A stretch of 64,000 nucleotides of DNA, taken from contig NZ_CP047958.1 in assembly GCF_014304815.1 (NCBI RefSeq), forward strand, positions 744,001 through 808,000. Direction: 5' to 3'. Of this stretch, positions 22,640-31,108 are shown piece by piece. Origin of the DNA: Synechococcus sp. MIT S9220 (GTDB lineage: Bacteria; Cyanobacteriota; Cyanobacteriia; PCC-6307; Cyanobiaceae). Numbering within the stretch: position 1 is the first letter of the stretch; each line of letters starts with the position of its first letter. Below the pieces are notes generated by a model. That model saw nothing but the letters and a program-made list of their open reading frames with translations, had not been told where the DNA came from and did not search any database. Both the position numbers and the translations under genes were made by a program.

Positions 22640-23096
22640 ATTTCGAGGGATTGATGCTCGAGTGAATACATTGTGTTGATTACAAAGCGTTGCCTGAATC
22701 AGCTGATGACTGCCATCCGATCTGCTGAATCACTTAAAAAGGGTTATCCCCACTGATTTCAATGCATCTCTCCTGGCAAAAACATCTAGAATTGTCCAGG
22801 ATCGTATCGAATGCTGCAGACAAAGATAGTGGAACTGGTCTTGCTCTGATGGGAATAGCACTCACGATTCTTGCCAAGGATCTATTGATGCATGAGACTC
22901 GGTCTTCAGTGACCACGACCTGGCGAGAAATCGGTCTTAGCTAACCAATCATGCAGACTCATCGTCTGATCAATATGCGTACGATTCAAATTTGAAAAGA
23001 CGTCGTCAAGGCAAAGCCTCACCTATTGGCAAGCTCCATGCTAGCTAGCCTGGGCATAGCTGTAAAAGATTCGATCTTGGCGATATTGCGACTTCA
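22640..23096. other. Gene-poor stretch
   Basis: About 460 bases with only weak, mutually antisense frames (for example 22762-22944 on the plus strand). I see no convincing gene, RNA or repeat. The adjoining 22187-22385 is also empty. Confidence 0.4.
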
Positions 23097-23162
23097 TTAA
23101 TAATCTTTGGTCGACAAATAAAATGCAACGAAGAGGAATGCAAGCAAGACAAGAGGTTCCAT
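23097..23162 (-). CDS. Possible 21-residue membrane peptide
   Basis: ATG 23162 to TAA 23097 encodes MEPLVLLAFLFVAFYLSTKD plus Tyr, a single membrane span with a short polar tail. It is too short to support without expression data. Confidence 0.2.
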   Translation of the reverse strand: MEPLVLLAFLFVAFYLSTKDY

Positions 23163-23256
23163 GGAGCTTTGCCTGAACCCGGTGACGATGTCAGTTGATT
23201 CACAATGAATCCGTCACCGATGAAACTTTTTCAAGGGGGCCTGAATGTCCACAATC

Positions 23257-23281
23257 AAAAAGGCCGGATTTCTCCGGCCTT
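23257..23281 (-). terminator. Strong terminator reading leftward
   Basis: On the minus strand AAGGCCGGA-GAAA-TCCGGCCTT is a perfect 9-bp stem whose 3' side runs into TTTTTG. It ends the transcript carrying the DUF3303 gene and the short frame at 23302-23385. Confidence 0.85.
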
Positions 23282-23301
23282 AACCCCTCTGTTGGCAAGG
23301 A

Positions 23302-23385
23302 TTACTCCCGTGAACTTCTGCTTTTCATCGGGCAGACGGGCTGAGGCTGAGGCATCGGACAGGTTGGTTCTTGTTGTTGACTCAT
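23302..23385 (-). CDS. Possible Cys/Pro/Gln micropeptide
   Basis: ATG 23385 to TAA 23302 encodes 27 residues with the repeat-like CPMPQPQPVCPM core and a basic end. It is followed after 21 bases by a strong terminator on the same strand and is preceded by the DUF3303 gene 100 bases upstream. It could be a leader or metal-binding peptide, or chance. Confidence 0.3.
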   Translation of the reverse strand: MSQQQEPTCPMPQPQPVCPMKSRSSRE

Positions 23386-23485
23386 CAGAGGCATCGATAG
23401 AAGTTGACCCGACCCCTTTGAAACGCAACTAGCAGAACTTTCAATAGGTAGAAACTCTGCATAGCCTTTTGATCACATCCTTCGC

Positions 23486-23803
23486 TTATTCAGCGTTCGC
23501 AGATGCTTGGATTCCTGGCCACATCGCCGCAAACTCTGAGTCGGAGACAACTGGTGTGACCTCAAATTTGATCCCGAAGCCTTTGATCCAAGGCGCCAGA
23601 TGGGCCCAGACTTTGCTGATGTCACTCGCCACCGCAATGGCCATTCCTCTGCCAGCGATGGGATCACATACGCGATACCTCAGTTCAAAACCTTCAAATT
23701 TGTCGCCTGGACCTCCTGCATTGATGTACTCAGCAAACGAGGGGCAAGCCTCCCATGAGCCCGCAACTGTTGGGAAGTTCCAGACAATCAGATAGTGCTG
23801 CAC
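23486..23803 (-). CDS. DUF3303 family protein
   Basis: The 105-residue product begins MQHYLIVWNFPTVAGSWEAC and contains EGFELRYRVCDPIAGRGMAI, ASDISKVWAHLAPWIKGFGI and FEVTPVVSD. This matches DUF3303, a small ferredoxin-like-fold family common in picocyanobacteria and without known function. It is cytoplasmic. Its transcript probably ends at the terminator at 23257-23281. Confidence 0.85.
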   Translation of the reverse strand: MQHYLIVWNFPTVAGSWEACPSFAEYINAGGPGDKFEGFELRYRVCDPIAGRGMAIAVASDISKVWAHLAPWIKGFGIKFEVTPVVSDSEFAAMWPGIQASANAE

Positions 23804-23945
23804 GAGTTGGACGCAAAGGCAATCCTTCGTAGCAGAAACCAGAGTTTTTTAGCGTCGCGCTTGATTCATTGCTCAGTCAAACCCAGAAGATCCTTGAAAT
23901 CAACTTCTGCTACCCAACGATAGTTGATACTAGTTTTTCAGAGTT

Positions 23946-25187
23946 TCAATCAGAAATCAATAGAGATGCTTGCTTTGAGGACATTGAATATTGGATTGAT
24001 TCAAGAACAAACTGAACAGCTACGGCTGCAATGCCGAGGATCAGAATAAGCTCGAGATTTTGCCTTGAGAGCTGTGCTGTTGCAGACGAGAAGATGATGA
24101 ACCCTAGGGCGCCGATTGATGTAGCAGCGGACCATGCGCGACGTTGTGCATCTTCGTCGCAAAGTTGCCCGAGCCTGTCGAGTGTAAGCGTCCCCGTCAT
24201 CATATCCCAGACTCCAATCAGGAAAATAGAACTCGATAGCATGAAGAGATCTTCCGACAGCCCAAAAAGAATGATGCCCAAGAGTCCAACGCTGGAGATG
24301 ACAGGTAGAAATAACCTGGTTGTCAGTTTTGAGGACGCTAATGTTGGAATTAATCCGCCGATCATCAATCCGATCCCGAATAGGCTGTCCACGCTGCTTG
24401 ACATCATCGGGGTTAGGCCGATTTTTTTGATTGCAACCAAGGGCTCGTAAAGAATCGCAGGCACCTGTCCAACTTGCATTAGTGCAAAACCCAAGATAAT
24501 GATTGGTATGAGTCCATTGAGCTTTTGGCGATTTGTGCATCCATGGTCATCTTGTTGCTGACCTGAGTCAGCCGCCGAATCGGTTGCTTGCACTCGTTGA
24601 TTTCTGGTCGCCAACTTAAACGTCGGCAGGCTGAGCACCACGGTCAACACTGCGAGAATGTTCCAGGCTGAGGGTGCAGATGTTGGCGAGAACAAACCGA
24701 TGGCAATTGCTCCGAATAACGACCCAATACCGCCTCCACACATGATCAGTCCAGTTGCTTTTCTCCTCCACTGGGATGGGACTCGTTCAAGTGCAAGCGT
24801 CGGCAGGCCAGAGACAAGATGCGCAGCCCCCCATCCACAAAGCAGCCTGAGGATGGATTGACTGGTGAAATGAATGAATCGTCCTTCCAAAATAATGGAA
24901 GCGATGATCACGATGATTGCGATGCGTATAGATCTGATCGATGCCTCACGACTTTTCGTATAGGCCTGTTGAATACAGCCGGCCAGATAGCCGAACATAT
25001 TGATAGCAGCGAGCTTGCCAATGTCTTCAAGATCAATCCATTCTGCATCTGCCATCAAGTTGCCGATGATGCCAAAATCAAATCGGACCAGGCCAAGTGC
25101 GATGGCAATTCCACAGCATCCTCCAAGGAGATCAAGCCACCAATGATCCCAATTGAGTGTGATGAGTTTTTGATTCATACTGCTCAA
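23946..25187 (-). CDS. YbfB/YjiJ-type MFS transporter
   Basis: The 413-residue inner-membrane protein has about twelve hydrophobic segments and the N-terminal signature of the YbfB/YjiJ (MFS_4) group: GGCCGIAIALGLVRFDFGII, NMFGYLAGC, and LERVPSQWRRKATG with GGGIGSLFGAI. The substrate is unknown. A polar linker (about 200-225) separates the two six-helix halves. ATG at 25187 or 25178 is possible. It is a single-gene unit. Confidence 0.9.
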   Translation of the reverse strand: MSSMNQKLITLNWDHWWLDLLGGCCGIAIALGLVRFDFGIIGNLMADAEWIDLEDIGKLAAINMFGYLAGCIQQAYTKSREASIRSIRIAIIVIIASIILEGRFIHFTSQSILRLLCGWGAAHLVSGLPTLALERVPSQWRRKATGLIMCGGGIGSLFGAIAIGLFSPTSAPSAWNILAVLTVVLSLPTFKLATRNQRVQATDSAADSGQQQDDHGCTNRQKLNGLIPIIILGFALMQVGQVPAILYEPLVAIKKIGLTPMMSSSVDSLFGIGLMIGGLIPTLASSKLTTRLFLPVISSVGLLGIILFGLSEDLFMLSSSIFLIGVWDMMTGTLTLDRLGQLCDEDAQRRAWSAATSIGALGFIIFSSATAQLSRQNLELILILGIAAVAVQFVLESIQYSMSSKQASLLISD

Positions 25188-25343
25188 ATAGGGATCTCGA
25201 GGTCAAACTTGCCATGGCCAACAGTCATTGTCTCTTGCTATTTCATTGATCAGTCTTCTGTTGAGTTTGTCCAGTACAAATCTTCGTGGCTGACTAGCTT
25301 CGTTTGACCTTTTTTCATCGCAACTTGGCGATGCCCTGAGTGA

Positions 25344-26606
25344 TTAGCTGGATGTTGGCTCTGATCCAGATGTCGAAGTCTGATCGATGGATGCCTTCTC
25401 AATGGCATTCGGCAGGCGTAGGCCCGTGCTGTCCTGAAGTTGGCGCAGCAAGGTGGCGATTGAGAGGTTCATCTGTCCATCGCGTTCTCCAATCAGGGAA
25501 ACTTCCTCCACTTCGATGGGTTGCACCGTGTCGCTCAGCATGGTGAGCAGTGGCTCTAGCTTCTGCAGCAAGAACAGACGTTTCGCATCGGAGCCAGACC
25601 GTTTGAGTGAGGTCACGAGTTCTTGTAGGCCTTCGGCTTGCGATCGTCCTTGTTCAACGATGGAAGCTGCTGCACCTTTGGCATCCGCCATCATCGTTTC
25701 GCATTCGGATTCTGCGGGTGCGATTACATCGGCTTCGAGCTGCTGCATCACCTGTTTGATCCGTTCTTCCTGCACCGGTAATTCAGCTTCGGCCCGAGCC
25801 AGTTCCGCTCCAACCTGTGCATCCACTTCGGCGACCAGAGCATCACGGCGAGTTAAAGCATCTTTAATGCGTTTCTGAGCATTGGCTGTGGCGATGGCGA
25901 GTTCTTTGTCGAGACGACGCAGTGAGGTGATGCGTGCATTTTCAGCTTGCTTGACGGCCGATTGAGATGTGGCCTCTGCTTCTGCAATTCGGGAGTCTCG
26001 CTTCAGTTCCACCAATTGTTTGCGGCCTATTGAATCCAGGTAGCGCACATCATCTGAGATGTTTTGGATCTGGAGAGTGTCGAGGACGAGGCCCAGCTTC
26101 TGGAGATCATCCTCGGCCTCTTCCAGCAAAGTCCTGGCAAAGGTGATCTTGTCTTCGTTGAGCTGTTCTGGAGTGAGGCTCGCCATTACACCACGCAGAT
26201 TTCCCTCCAGGGTTTCTTTGGCAATGTGGCGAATGTCATCCTGACTTTTGCCGATCAGACGTTCGATCGCGTTATGGATTCCAGGCTCATCACCGGAAAT
26301 TTTGATGTTGGCAACTCCGGCGACATTCAGTGGGATCCCTCCTTTGGAGTAGGCGTTCTCCACGCGCAACTCGATGATCATGTTGCTGAGGTCGAGACGC
26401 ATCACCTCTTCCAGAACAGGAATGCGTAGAGCACTGCCACCTCGTACGGTGCGATAGCCCACTTTGCGCCCATCTCCGGTTGTTTTGCCTAAGCCCGCAA
26501 AGATCAGTACCTCGCTGGGCTGACAGATGTAATAGAGCTGCCGCAGAAGCACGACAAAGGCCCATAGGCCTGCGGCTCCAGTAAGACCAACTGCAAAAAA
26601 CATCAC
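25344..26606 (-). CDS. Flotillin-like SPFH protein (second copy)
   Basis: The 420-residue product has one N-terminal membrane segment (about 4-25), an SPFH/band-7 domain (about 30-190, with RVENAYSKGGIPLNVAGVAN and IAKETLEGNLRGVMASLTPE) and a long Ala/Glu-rich coiled coil (about 210-350). Flotillins organise membrane microdomains and oligomerise through the coiled coil. Its start overlaps the stop of the upstream flotillin gene by 4 bases, and the two are clear paralogues, so they probably form a hetero-oligomer. Confidence 0.9.
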   Translation of the reverse strand: MMFFAVGLTGAAGLWAFVVLLRQLYYICQPSEVLIFAGLGKTTGDGRKVGYRTVRGGSALRIPVLEEVMRLDLSNMIIELRVENAYSKGGIPLNVAGVANIKISGDEPGIHNAIERLIGKSQDDIRHIAKETLEGNLRGVMASLTPEQLNEDKITFARTLLEEAEDDLQKLGLVLDTLQIQNISDDVRYLDSIGRKQLVELKRDSRIAEAEATSQSAVKQAENARITSLRRLDKELAIATANAQKRIKDALTRRDALVAEVDAQVGAELARAEAELPVQEERIKQVMQQLEADVIAPAESECETMMADAKGAAASIVEQGRSQAEGLQELVTSLKRSGSDAKRLFLLQKLEPLLTMLSDTVQPIEVEEVSLIGERDGQMNLSIATLLRQLQDSTGLRLPNAIEKASIDQTSTSGSEPTSS

Positions 26607-27925
26607 TTCACTCCAGTTGAGGACAAGGTGCCGAGCAGATCAACGCCAAGGATGTCCTTGACTTGCTCGAAGAATTGACGAACCACTTTGTGGTTTAAGG
26701 CCACCAGGCTGGCCAGGCTCGATGCGTCATTGCCATCGAGAGCAGTGATGCGTTTGAGCTGCAGCTGCGCAGGCAGCCGGGTTGCTTGCTCAAGCACCAT
26801 CTCGATCTGTTGCAGTAGGAAGACAAGCTCAGCTGTGCTGCCGGCGTCTTCCCAGACCTGAGTCAGCATGTCGTTGACAAGGGCGCTGGCTTTGACATCC
26901 TCTGCAGTCGCTGCGGCCTGACCACGAGCCCGTAGCTCCTGGGCTTTTTGTTGAGCCTTGGATGGAAGAATCGCCTCAGCTTTCAGGCGTAAACGCTCGA
27001 GCTCAGCACGCACCTTTTGCAATTGTTGTTCGGCCCGAGCTCTGGCTTCCAGTTCGGCGGCTTCAGTTCGCTCTTCTTCCGAGCGGGCCTGTTTTTCCAT
27101 TTGAGCCACCTGGGTTCGAACGTCGTTGTCCTTCTCAAGGACAACGGTGTCGGCTTCAGTGCGTACCACCTCAGCCACTTCCTCCATCTCGGCTTCAATG
27201 CGTTCGGCTTGGCCGATGGCCTCTGCTTCAGCGATTTCAGCGTCTCGCACGATCTGGGCCACGCGTCTTCGGCTGATCGAATTGAGATAGTCGACGTCGT
27301 CGTAGACACTCTGAATTTTCAGGGTGTCGAGCTGCAGTCCCAGCCTGCGCAGGTCTTCGCCGACATCATCAGCGATTTGTTCCGCGAAACGCAGACGGTC
27401 TTCATTGACCTGCTCCGGGGTGAGCTGCGCCAACACACTGCGGAGGTTGCCCTCCAGATTCTCTTTGGCGACCTGCACGATCTCCTTGTTATCACGACCG
27501 AGAAATCGTTCGATCGCGTTGTTACGGACCTCTGGATCCGTGCTGACTTTCACATTGGCGATCGCCTGAATATTGAGAGGAGTTCCGCCCTTGGAGTAGG
27601 CGTTGTTCACCTCGACCAGCACGGGCAGCAAGGTCACGTCCATCCGCCTGGCTGTTTCAAGAATCGGTTTCACAAAGGTGCAACCGCCATTGGCAACAAC
27701 GCGGTAGCCCTTGATGCCCTGATTGCCCTGATTGGATTTGGAGCCGGTCACCACCAGCATCTCATTGGGTCTGCAGATGCGAATCATCCAGCGGCTGATC
27801 AGGGTGAGCGCAACGATCACTACAAAGACGCTGGAACCGATCGTCACCACTGCCGCGGCAGGGTTACTGCTGGGTTGTCGTTGGGCAAGAACCGGCGCCG
27901 GTTCTGTTGCCAGGCTGTGGTGCAT
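26603..27925 (-). CDS. Flotillin-like SPFH protein (first copy)
   Basis: The 440-residue product has a membrane segment (about 25-47), an SPFH domain (NNAYSKGGTPLNIQAIANVK, VAKENLEGNLRSVLAQLTPE) and a coiled coil rich in Glu and Ala (about 225-350). It lies between an NfeD-like gene 40 bases upstream and a second flotillin gene overlapping downstream. NfeD-flotillin pairs are widely conserved; two flotillins in tandem behind one NfeD gene is less common. Confidence 0.9.
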   Translation of the reverse strand: MHHSLATEPAPVLAQRQPSSNPAAAVVTIGSSVFVVIVALTLISRWMIRICRPNEMLVVTGSKSNQGNQGIKGYRVVANGGCTFVKPILETARRMDVTLLPVLVEVNNAYSKGGTPLNIQAIANVKVSTDPEVRNNAIERFLGRDNKEIVQVAKENLEGNLRSVLAQLTPEQVNEDRLRFAEQIADDVGEDLRRLGLQLDTLKIQSVYDDVDYLNSISRRRVAQIVRDAEIAEAEAIGQAERIEAEMEEVAEVVRTEADTVVLEKDNDVRTQVAQMEKQARSEEERTEAAELEARARAEQQLQKVRAELERLRLKAEAILPSKAQQKAQELRARGQAAATAEDVKASALVNDMLTQVWEDAGSTAELVFLLQQIEMVLEQATRLPAQLQLKRITALDGNDASSLASLVALNHKVVRQFFEQVKDILGVDLLGTLSSTGVK

Positions 27926-27964
27926 GCATGGGATGGCGGCTGTCCTTCCCTAGCCACGCCTGAT

Positions 27965-28498
27965 TTAGCTGACCATGTCCAGAGCATCCACAATCAACGT
28001 GGTGCCCTCGCAACGCAAAATCACCACGTGCTGGCCCCGGTCCAACTGACCGCAGACACTGCGTGCTGCTCGTCGCACCAAGCTGCCGCGCACCGATGTC
28101 TCCACAAAGCCCCGTTGACTCTCACTCAGCGGCAAGGTCACTTTGGCTTCCAGTCCGATCAGATCTCCTGCGAGCACGACCGTGTTGGCGTCACGTCTGG
28201 CTAGAAAACGCAATGCAAGCGAAGCACACCATCCCAGGCTGACTCCCAACATCAACGCGATGGGCAGATTGAAGCTGGAGGACGCTGTTCCTTCAAACAG
28301 TTGCAGCAGCAGACCGCAGAGACCAAACCCGGCCAGCGAAAACGACCAGAACGATGTGCTGAACAGAACAGCCGGGTTGCCACCTTCAGCAATCCCCGTA
28401 GCAACTTCACCATCAAGGACGCTGTCTGATTCACCAGCAATCGAGAGTGTGATCAAGATTCCGCCTGCGATCAGGCAGACGAGATAGGTCCAGGTCAT
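27965..28498 (-). CDS. NfeD/YuaF-like membrane protein
   Basis: The 177-residue product has three or four hydrophobic segments in its first 110 residues and a soluble C-terminal part (about 112-175; LAGDLIGLEAKVTLPL, RGSLVRRAAR, HVVILRCEGTTLIVDAL) that fits the OB-fold of NfeD/YuaF proteins. These partner with flotillins. It is the first gene of the three-gene minus-strand operon. The assignment comes from topology and neighbourhood as much as sequence. Confidence 0.75.
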   Translation of the reverse strand: MTWTYLVCLIAGGILITLSIAGESDSVLDGEVATGIAEGGNPAVLFSTSFWSFSLAGFGLCGLLLQLFEGTASSSFNLPIALMLGVSLGWCASLALRFLARRDANTVVLAGDLIGLEAKVTLPLSESQRGFVETSVRGSLVRRAARSVCGQLDRGQHVVILRCEGTTLIVDALDMVS

Positions 28499-28610
28499 CG
28501 CTATCGACTGGAAGAAGTCTCATCATGAGTGTGTGCCCTGTTTGACAACAGCAAGTTGTTGCTCATTTCAGGATGTTTTTTGTTGTCGTCCCCCCTGGCC
28601 AGCGCACAGC

Positions 28611-28635
28611 AAAGCCCCGCGTTGAGCGAGGCTTT
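28611..28635 (-). terminator. Terminator-like hairpin after ferritin
   Basis: AAAGCCtCGC-TCAAC-GCGgGGCTTT on the minus strand makes a 10-bp stem 18 bases after the ferritin stop codon. No T-run follows, so its efficiency is uncertain. Confidence 0.5.
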
Positions 28636-28653
28636 GGGTTGTAGTGAGTTGGA

Positions 28654-29238
28654 TCAGCCTTCGAGCTTGGCGGGCTTGGCGTCACCTTCTCTGAGCTCAG
28701 CGTCGATGATCATCACGGCAGCAGGGTTGCCTGCGGCGAACTTGACGCGACCCAGCAGATAAGCGGCTTCGTGCTCAGAAAGGCGCTGATCATCAACGAT
28801 GGGATCAAGGAACACCGAGGTGCGGCGGTCGAGATCCTGTTCAGCGGTGCCGTAGAGCTGCAGAACGGAAGCGGTGACATCAGCTTCCATGCGGAAGACA
28901 TTGGCGATCACCTGCTCGACATCAGGCCATTGCTGACGAGGCGGTTCAACGGTGTCGAGAACAGGCCGTTGACCTCTGGAGATCAGGTAATCGGCGAACT
29001 TGGCAGCGTGTTGCTCTTCCTGTTTGGCCTCATCTCGGAGATGCTCGGCAAAGCCGACCAGCTCGCGTTCAGCAAACCAGATGGCAGCAGCGAAATAGGC
29101 AGCAGCGGACTGACGCTCAAGGTTGAGGTGAGCCTGCATGAGATCGAGCATCTCGGAGGACATGGGCTCGGCCATGGCCCGTCCTGCAGGACCGACGGGA
29201 ATGGTGATGGTGGCTTGAGCGGTAGCTGAATTTGTCAT
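28654..29238 (-). CDS. Ferritin
   Basis: The 194-residue product is an iron-storage ferritin of the prokaryotic type. The ferroxidase-centre residues are visible in NLERQSAAAYFAAAIWF (Glu), RDEAKQEEQHAAKF (the ExxH motif) and later FRMEADVTASV and the C-terminal helix. It forms a 24-subunit shell and oxidises and stores iron. It begins with a roughly 20-residue extension (TNSATAQATITIPVGPAG) before helix A. ATG 29238 is preferred to a longer frame reaching 29310. Three TGAGAATCA repeats lie upstream and may be its control region. Confidence 0.95.
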   Translation of the reverse strand: MTNSATAQATITIPVGPAGRAMAEPMSSEMLDLMQAHLNLERQSAAAYFAAAIWFAERELVGFAEHLRDEAKQEEQHAAKFADYLISRGQRPVLDTVEPPRQQWPDVEQVIANVFRMEADVTASVLQLYGTAEQDLDRRTSVFLDPIVDDQRLSEHEAAYLLGRVKFAAGNPAAVMIIDAELREGDAKPAKLEG

Positions 29239-29330
29239 GTCGAACCTCTTGGAGGGATGAATCAGTTCTACATCACAAAAGAGCGAAAGATAAGGGTAAA
29301 AACCGAACATTAAGGGATCAAAATATGCTT

Positions 29331-29407
29331 TTGAGAATCACATTCAGTAGTTGTAAATATGCACTTGAGAATCACAGTCAGGAGTGCAAATCTGCTGATG
29401 AGAATCA
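29331..29407. promoter_or_regulatory. Three phased TGAGAATCA repeats upstream of ferritin
   Basis: TGAGAATCA occurs at 29332-29340, 29366-29374 and 29399-29407, that is at 34- and 33-base intervals (about three helical turns), and the bases between the first two are also similar. The 9-mer resembles one half of a Fur box (TGATAATCA). The array lies 94-170 bases upstream of the ferritin start. Confidence 0.45.
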
Positions 29408-29624
29408 GTTTCGTTTGTTTGGGGCGATGGAGATGCGTTGGCGGGTCTAGAAGCGCATGGGTCTCAGAGAGCCTTCGTTTCAGCAATGCATCAAGACACG
29501 CATGCTTGCCTGCCCTCTGAATCATTTCCGCTTCATGGAGGTTCAGGCGCTACTTGTTCATCGCAATAACAACAGTCTGTGTATCTTTTGTTCGCAAAGA
29601 ATCGCTCGAATGTGTAGCGAACCC

Positions 29625-29786
29625 ATGAAAAGTTTGCTGATATTTACATGGGTTGGCTTAAGTGATAAGGAACACATGATTCAAATGATTCAAGCTGGTA
29701 TTGCAAGTCGCGGTAAGTCCTTTCTTGCTGCGATAGTTTTGGCTTTGTTTGTTTTTGGTGTGATTCAGATGCTCACCCGCACTTGA
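29625..29786 (+). CDS. Possible small membrane protein
   Basis: A 53-residue frame from ATG 29625 with a C-terminal membrane segment (FLAAIVLALFVFGVIQML). An inner ATG gives 36 residues (MIQMIQAGIASRGKS...). It is not recognised. Confidence 0.35.
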   Translation: MKSLLIFTWVGLSDKEHMIQMIQAGIASRGKSFLAAIVLALFVFGVIQMLTRT

Positions 29787-29906
29787 GCGTCAACGTTCTT
29801 CTTTGATTGTTCAGCCTGTGTGGGTTTGAAGGATTGGGCGATCGACCTGCTCTTGGAGTTGTTGTCAATCCAGGAGGGTGTCAGCAGTTGCATTCTGATG
29901 AGTCCG

Positions 29907-30179
29907 TCAGCGCACTGGCGGGGCACATCGACGCCAACCAACTTTGACCATGTGCTTCCAGGTTTCACTGGCGTTTTGGTTGGTGAGCTTCCGTCTGGAC
30001 TGAGGAACCGGCGGATGTGGGCGAACCCAAATGTATGTTCTCAACTCTATCCACTGCCCATGGTTTGTTAATGAATCGGGCTTGAATTGCACAACCAGTT
30101 GTTGGTCGCCATTCACAAGCCAAGCTTCTCCCCCAGGCTTGTCAAATGCATCAAACGGGCTTGGACTACGGTTCAACAT
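29907..30179 (-). CDS. DUF1651 family protein, intact
   Basis: The 90-residue product (PGGEAWLVNGDQQLVVQF, NHGQWIELRTYIWVRPHPPV, QNASETWKHMVKVGWRRCAP) is a full-length paralogue of the protein at 20845-21117. It has drifted at several otherwise constant positions (RRKLTNQN for RRMLRHN) but keeps an open frame. It marks the right-hand limit of the DUF1651 copies in this window. Confidence 0.8.
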   Translation of the reverse strand: MLNRSPSPFDAFDKPGGEAWLVNGDQQLVVQFKPDSLTNHGQWIELRTYIWVRPHPPVPQSRRKLTNQNASETWKHMVKVGWRRCAPPVR

Positions 30180-30343
30180 GGACAGGAGTCTGACTTTGTT
30201 TGCTTCTCAGCTGTCGTTGAATGTCATCAACTCAGCACGTTTGGGATCAAGTGTCGTCAAAGTCGATCCTGACTTGTGCGCATGGTTGATCGATCGAATC
30301 CGCTGCGGTTTCGAGCTATGAAGGGTGGTACGCCAAATCAGAG

Positions 30344-30562
30344 ATGGAAGCCCTCCTGTTGAGTGCCCTTTTGATGGTTGCTGTCGATGGGCCTGACACT
30401 CCCTCTGAACTCAGCCAAGACATTCAAAACGGAATCTTGGTTGAGGACTCCAGTCCAAGCTCATCCGCGTGGAGCGGTGGTCCAGAGGTCAACATGTGGA
30501 CTGGTGGTGGGAATCAGGCTGCCGATGACCTGTTGGATCAGCGCCAGCCTGTGGGCAAGTGA
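30344..30562 (+). CDS. Hypothetical small acidic protein
   Basis: A 72-residue frame from ATG 30344 with a short hydrophobic start (MEALLLSALLMVAVDG) followed by an acidic, Ser/Gly-rich part (DTPSELSQDIQNGILVEDSS). The N-terminus could be a weak signal peptide, but it lacks basic residues. Confidence 0.4.
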   Translation: MEALLLSALLMVAVDGPDTPSELSQDIQNGILVEDSSPSSSAWSGGPEVNMWTGGGNQAADDLLDQRQPVGK

Positions 30563-30890
30563 CCAATGCATTGAGGGTCAATTGGTGGAGTGCGATTGGA
30601 TTGCTTATTTCATCACGTTTCATGTAATATGATTGAATCATAAAATCTATCGTGCTGGATAATTTTCGAATCGATTGTTGCTGTAATGCCTCAAAGACAT
30701 TGAGGCTGGTGATGTATTAAGTGCTTCAACAATAGTCTGTTGCATCTGTCTTTATTGGCGTTTAAGGAGCGCCCTGATTGATCAAAGTAGACTGTTGGGA
30801 TTGGCTTTCAAAGGTTTTATGGAGTATGAGAATTGGCGCTGACTCTGTAGAAGCGATCGGCTAAAGAGAGCTTAGAGATCTTGGTGGCCA
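30563..30890. other. AT-rich spacer
   Basis: About 330 bases with no supported coding frame. It contains short inverted stretches such as GCCTCAAAGACATTGAGGC, a small hairpin, and no recognisable RNA gene. Confidence 0.4.
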
Positions 30891-30980
30891 GTGACAAATG
30901 AAGTGCTTGACTTTGGTGATTTAATCGGAGCGGTTATTGTTCTTCTAGGAGTTCTGGTCATCATGCTGTGGCCCCGTTGA
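30891..30980 (+). CDS. Possible 29-residue membrane peptide
   Basis: GTG 30891 to TGA 30980 encodes MTNEVLDFGDLIGAVIVLLG followed by VLVIMLWPR: an acidic N-terminus, one span and a basic end, the layout of small photosystem or cytochrome subunits. I do not match it to a named subunit. The following 30981-31108 is empty. Confidence 0.4.
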   Translation: MTNEVLDFGDLIGAVIVLLGVLVIMLWPR

Positions 30981-31108
30981 ATTCCGTCAAGACAGTCTTT
31001 TTCGCTGGTTTTCGCTGTTGATGAATTGATTCAATATTTTTGACTTGGCTTTTTATATTTCATTGCCTCAGGGTTGTATCGCTAGAGCTTGTGATCAAGG
31101 TCAATCGC

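Noticed and set aside
27017-28204. Long plus-strand open frame (395 codons) across the NfeD-flotillin genes
   Set aside because: It is antisense to the first flotillin gene and NfeD, whose domains are clear; its composition (His/Gln/Leu-rich) is typical of the complement of Glu/Ala coding sequence.
28529-28762. Plus-strand frame starting with a signal-peptide-like segment
   Set aside because: LLLISGCFLLSSPLASA looks like a signal sequence, but the frame then runs antisense through the end of ferritin and crosses its terminator-like hairpin.
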